Shown here in pieces: positions 61,475 through 64,000 of a stretch of DNA of 64,000 nucleotides (its first letter is position 1; every line of letters begins with the position of its first letter). The stretch is taken from contig NZ_CP021431.1 of the NCBI RefSeq assembly GCF_002158905.1, forward strand, positions 2,480,001 through 2,544,000, in the 5' to 3' direction. The stretch is from Yoonia vestfoldensis. GTDB lineage: Bacteria > Pseudomonadota > Alphaproteobacteria > Rhodobacterales > Rhodobacteraceae. The notes under the pieces are model-generated. The model saw only the letters and a program-made list of their open reading frames with translations. It was not told the origin of the DNA and did no database searches. The position numbers were made by a program, and so were the translations under genes.

Positions 61475-62032
61475 TCAGATTGATTGCTGATCGATCCGGT
61501 ATACCCGTCCTCGGTCAGCCTGCTTTGCGGAAATAACAGCTAAGCCAAATTTCTTGCTCAAGACACCCGAGATCATGCCTCTGGCGCTGTGCGGCGCCCA
61601 GCCCGTTAACGCGACGATCTCGGCGATGCTCGCCCCCTCAGAGCGCTGCAAAAGCGTAATTACCTCTGCCTGTTTGGTGCCGCTTCGCGGCGTCGGTGTC
61701 AGTGTCGGAGCCTTGGAACTTGCCTTTTCAGCTACACGGTTGCGGACCGCTGCCATAGTTTTGACAACCACTGGCTCGATCCCGACCGCCAGCATCCCTG
61801 CGTCGGTCACCACCAGCGTGGTGCCATGACCATCGCCGGTTTCGCGCCAAAGAGGCTCGCCTTTGCGCATGTCGGCATCGACTTCTTCGAGCCAGCCCTG
61901 CGCGATCATGTTGGACACGGACGTCTTGGCGGCAGCACCGTGCAGCCCCTCAGGCAAGGGCATCGCCAGATTGTCAGGGCGGTTTGCGGCGCATGTCAAA
62001 ATGAGGGTCTGGGTAGCGGTGAGTTTGGGCAT
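61475..62032 (-). CDS. DUF3489 domain protein
   Basis: 185 aa. The C-terminal third TKQAEVITLLQRSEGASIAE then IVALTGWAPHSARGMISG is the winged-helix DUF3489, often found next to phage recombinases or in prophage control regions. The N-terminal part (KLTATQTLILTCAANRPDN) is a second helical region. The function is unknown, DNA binding likely. On the minus strand with the two small genes to its right. Confidence 0.88.
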   Translation of the reverse strand: MPKLTATQTLILTCAANRPDNLAMPLPEGLHGAAAKTSVSNMIAQGWLEEVDADMRKGEPLWRETGDGHGTTLVVTDAGMLAVGIEPVVVKTMAAVRNRVAEKASSKAPTLTPTPRSGTKQAEVITLLQRSEGASIAEIVALTGWAPHSARGMISGVLSKKFGLAVISAKQADRGRVYRIDQQSI

Positions 62033-62072
62033 CAGGGTCTCCTGTCAGGATTGGGGGAATTTGGTTTTGCCT

Positions 62073-62351
62073 TCAGTCAGCCCTCCATTCAATCCAGCGA
62101 CCCTGCGCAAACACATAAGTGTGGCAAAAGTCGCAGCGCGGTTCGGGATGGATTACAGGCGCGCGAGCAGGAGCAAAGCAATCGAGCGCGTCGGTACTGA
62201 CGTGGCGGATTTCGCGGGCGGTCAGAATGTCCTCGGGCGTCCAGCGCGCCAGCGCTGGCAGCATGTGAGACGGGTAGCCGTCGAAGTGGCAGTAAACGTG
62301 TGCCCATGTTTTGGGCCCCGTCTGGATGGCGATTTGTGCGCGGGTGCTCAT
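62073..62351 (-). CDS. Hypothetical small phage protein
   Basis: 92 aa: MSTRAQIAIQTGPKTWAHVY, HFDGYPSHMLPAL, RCDFCHTYVF. The STRA-I...VYCHFDGYP pattern is found in many phage and plasmid proteins of unknown function. Start 62351 gives the family's usual N-terminus. Same direction as 61475 and 62362. Confidence 0.75.
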   Translation of the reverse strand: MSTRAQIAIQTGPKTWAHVYCHFDGYPSHMLPALARWTPEDILTAREIRHVSTDALDCFAPARAPVIHPEPRCDFCHTYVFAQGRWIEWRAD

Positions 62352-62361
62352 TGGATCGCCC

Positions 62362-62544
62362 TCACTTGTGCTGGTCGAGCAGCGCAAGGAGGACCGCCGC
62401 CATACCGCCGAGGTATTCGCTGCGGCGGAAAACAATCTCGTCGATGTGCCCCGCATTATCGATCCCAGCGTCAACTGCGAGATCCTCTGCCATGTGTGGC
62501 ATCAGGCGTTGGGCTTCAGTGTTGTAGCGTTCTGCAAGGGTCAT
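62362..62544 (-). CDS. Hypothetical small phage protein
   Basis: 60 aa (MTLAERYNTEAQRLMPHMAE), acidic helical. No family recognised. Its stop lies 10 bp before the next gene on the same strand; together with DUF3489 it forms a minus-strand group inside the phage module. Confidence 0.55.
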   Translation of the reverse strand: MTLAERYNTEAQRLMPHMAEDLAVDAGIDNAGHIDEIVFRRSEYLGGMAAVLLALLDQHK

Positions 62545-62666
62545 GGTTTTGTCTCCGGTCAGGCGTGTTTGCGTGAGACCAGATTCGCTCTATCGCGAAG
62601 TGTAATCAACTCAATTATATCGCTATTTCTGTTTATTTACAATGCGTTGAGGATCATCAAAGCGCC

Positions 62667-63236
62667 ATGGAAGGACTGTCTGAACGCGCCTATGCAGAGC
62701 ACGCCGGCCTGTCGCGCGGCGCGGTGCAGAAGGCCCGCAAGAACGGGCGGTTGGTGCTGTTTGCAGACGGGTCGATTAATGCAGCGGCATCAGATGCACG
62801 GCGTGGCGCGATGACGGATCCGGATCAGCAGATGCGCTCGCGGGGCAGTTTGGGCGCTGGGGGTGATGGTGGAGCGATCGGGGGCGGCAGCGTCTCCGGT
62901 CCAGGAGACAGCACCTCGTATCTCAAGGCGCGCACAGCGCTGACCGTTTATCAGGCGCAAGAGCGGCAGCTATCGATCCAGCGCAAGAAAGGCGTGCTGG
63001 TTGATCGCGCGCGCGCCGAGACGCTGGTGTTTCGTCTTGCGCGCCAGGAGCGCGATACATGGGTGACCTGGCCAACCCGTGTGGCAGCCCTGATGGCCGC
63101 GCAATTATCCGCAGAGATGGAGAAGGCCTCGGGCAATCCCGTGACAATCGAGACTGCGATCCTGCAAAGGGTGCTGGAAACCCATGTCCGAGAGCAGCTC
63201 GACGCCCTGGCAGACCTCAGGGTCTCGCTTGAATGA
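62667..63236 (+). CDS. Phage terminase small-subunit-like protein
   Basis: 189 aa. N-terminal HTH (ERAYAEHAGLSRGAVQKARK; LVLFADGSINAAASDARR), a Gly-rich linker at about 60-85, and a C-terminal helical part (AETLVFRLARQERDTWVTWP). This is the typical Nu1-like DNA-recognition subunit ahead of GpA large terminases. The large-subunit start overlaps its 3' end by about 53 bp. Confidence 0.8.
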   Translation: MEGLSERAYAEHAGLSRGAVQKARKNGRLVLFADGSINAAASDARRGAMTDPDQQMRSRGSLGAGGDGGAIGGGSVSGPGDSTSYLKARTALTVYQAQERQLSIQRKKGVLVDRARAETLVFRLARQERDTWVTWPTRVAALMAAQLSAEMEKASGNPVTIETAILQRVLETHVREQLDALADLRVSLE

Positions 63237-64000
63237 AGGAGATCATGACACTGATCTAGCCGATGGGCTCGATCTCGGCTTTGACGGGGCCGAGGACATT
63301 CTGCGTGTTTGGCGTCGGGGTATGCGGCCCGATCCGGACCTGACGGTATCGCAATGGGCGGATGCGCATCGTAAGCTGTCATCGCGGGCTTCGGCAGAAC
63401 CCGGCCAATATCGCACGGCCCGAACGCCGTATCTGCGTGGCATCATGGATGCGCTCTCACCCGGTCATCCGGCGCAGCGCATCACGTTCATGAAAGCGGC
63501 CCAGGTCGGCGCCACGGAAGCCGGTAACAACTGGATCGGCTTTGTGATCCATCACGCGCCGGGGCCCATGCTAGCTGTGCTGCCGACAGTGGAGATGGCC
63601 AAGCGCACATCGCGTGGCAGGATTGATCCGCTGATTGAAGACAGCCCCGCGCTGAAAGAAAGGGTCCAGCCGGCGCGGTCGCGTGACGCTGGCAATTCGA
63701 TGCTGTCGAAGGAATTCCCCGGCGGCATCTTGGTGCTCACCGGTGCCAACAGCGCCACTGGCCTGCGGTCGATGCCCGCACGCTATGTGTTTCTGGACGA
63801 GGTGGACGCCTATCCAGCTTCAGCAGATGAAGAAGGCGATCCAGTCAGCCTGGCCGAGGCTCGCACAACGACCTTTGCGCACAGGCGCAAGGTGTTCATG
63901 GTCTCGACCCCGACGATCCGGGGGCTCTCGCGCATCGAGCGCGAGTTCGAAGCCAGCGACCAGCGGCGGTATTTTGTACCCTGCCCGCATTGCAGTGCGA
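63184..64000 (+). CDS. Phage terminase large subunit, GpA family (partial)
   Basis: The frame is open from ATG 63184 (MSESSSTPWQTSG...) to the window end, 272 codons seen. Alternative start TTG 63229. RVWRRGMRPDPDLTVSQWAD, then ITFMKAAQVGATEAGNNWIG (ATPase P-loop region) and ARYVFLDEVDAYPASADEEG (Walker B) identify GpA ATPase; VSTPTIRGLSRIEREFEASD and FVPCPHCSA lead toward the nuclease part, which is beyond the window. It packages DNA into procapsids. Downstream structural genes are expected after the window. Confidence 0.92.
   Translation, partial: MSESSSTPWQTSGSRLNEGDHDTDLADGLDLGFDGAEDILRVWRRGMRPDPDLTVSQWADAHRKLSSRASAEPGQYRTARTPYLRGIMDALSPGHPAQRITFMKAAQVGATEAGNNWIGFVIHHAPGPMLAVLPTVEMAKRTSRGRIDPLIEDSPALKERVQPARSRDAGNSMLSKEFPGGILVLTGANSATGLRSMPARYVFLDEVDAYPASADEEGDPVSLAEARTTTFAHRRKVFMVSTPTIRGLSRIEREFEASDQRRYFVPCPHCSA

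Overview
The window looks like chromosome or large replicon of an alphaproteobacterium, most probably a Rhodobacterales (Roseobacter-type) marine bacterium. This rests on the protein style (ThiY/TenA thiamine salvage, sugar ABC cassettes, an RHE_PE00001-type fragment, GpA-terminase prophage genes) and on many IS66, IS630, IS21 and IS427/IS5-type elements. No species marker gene is present, so the assignment is inference.

Layout. (1) 1-5925: a tightly overlapping minus-strand thiamine operon behind a TPP riboswitch and a good -35/-10 pair: thiD, thiO, thiS, thiG, thiE, thiF, thiY, tenA (tenA runs off the left edge). (2) 6.1-7.0 kb: debris, a C-terminal HTH fragment and an IS21 istA fragment. 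(3) 7.1-14.16 kb: a carbohydrate locus. A LacI-type regulator controls a divergent 2-hydroxyacid dehydrogenase and an AlsB/RbsB-like ABC importer with a ketose-3-epimerase-like protein and a Gfo/Idh/MocA oxidoreductase. Three copies of a near-palindromic operator are visible, one of them inside the binding-protein gene. (4) 14.14-17.83 kb: an IS630-type element split by a complete IS66-type element with a perfect 8-bp target duplication. (5) 18.2-20.4 kb: a PAS histidine kinase cut at its N-terminus by an IS21 istB remnant, whose outer end lies in the anticodon loop of a broken tRNA-Met. (6) 20.4-30.9 kb: an accessory island with a bactofilin, a DUF927 ATPase behind iteron-like repeats, decayed IS remnants, an RHH regulator divergent from a cluster that ends in a soluble FtsH-like AAA protease preceded by a PD-(D/E)XK-like protein, and a large serine recombinase whose 3' end runs into a tRNA-fMet-derived attachment sequence.

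(7) 31.2-35.3 kb: an ArsR-rhodanese regulator divergent from a sterol-desaturase-family protein, MFS, DUF1499 and periplasmic rhodanese operon. (8) 35.5-41.8 kb: a WYL regulator, tyrosine integrase and an early phage-like module (HTH, VRR-NUC nuclease, replication-type HTH protein). (9) 41.9-47.8 kb: a TetR-controlled cytochrome b561/RND efflux operon. (10) 48.4-50.3 kb: an antibiotic-nucleotidyltransferase-like gene and an IS427-type IS. (11) 50.3-58.15 kb: an ABC importer, a tandem-domain glycerophosphodiesterase, a LacI regulator and an inositol-monophosphatase-like protein, plausibly for phosphodiester (glycerophosphoinositol-like) scavenging. (12) 59.4-64 kb: a phage module with a ParB-methyltransferase fusion, a DUF1989 cargo gene, DUF3489, and small and large terminase (large one runs off the right edge).

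The best candidate for an undescribed system is 24.83-28.72 kb: an RHH regulator facing a promoter with inverted operator-like repeats, then an unknown protein, a PD-(D/E)XK-like protein and a cytosolic AAA-M41 protease, next to a serine recombinase. A defence or element-maintenance role is a hypothesis, not a demonstrated function.
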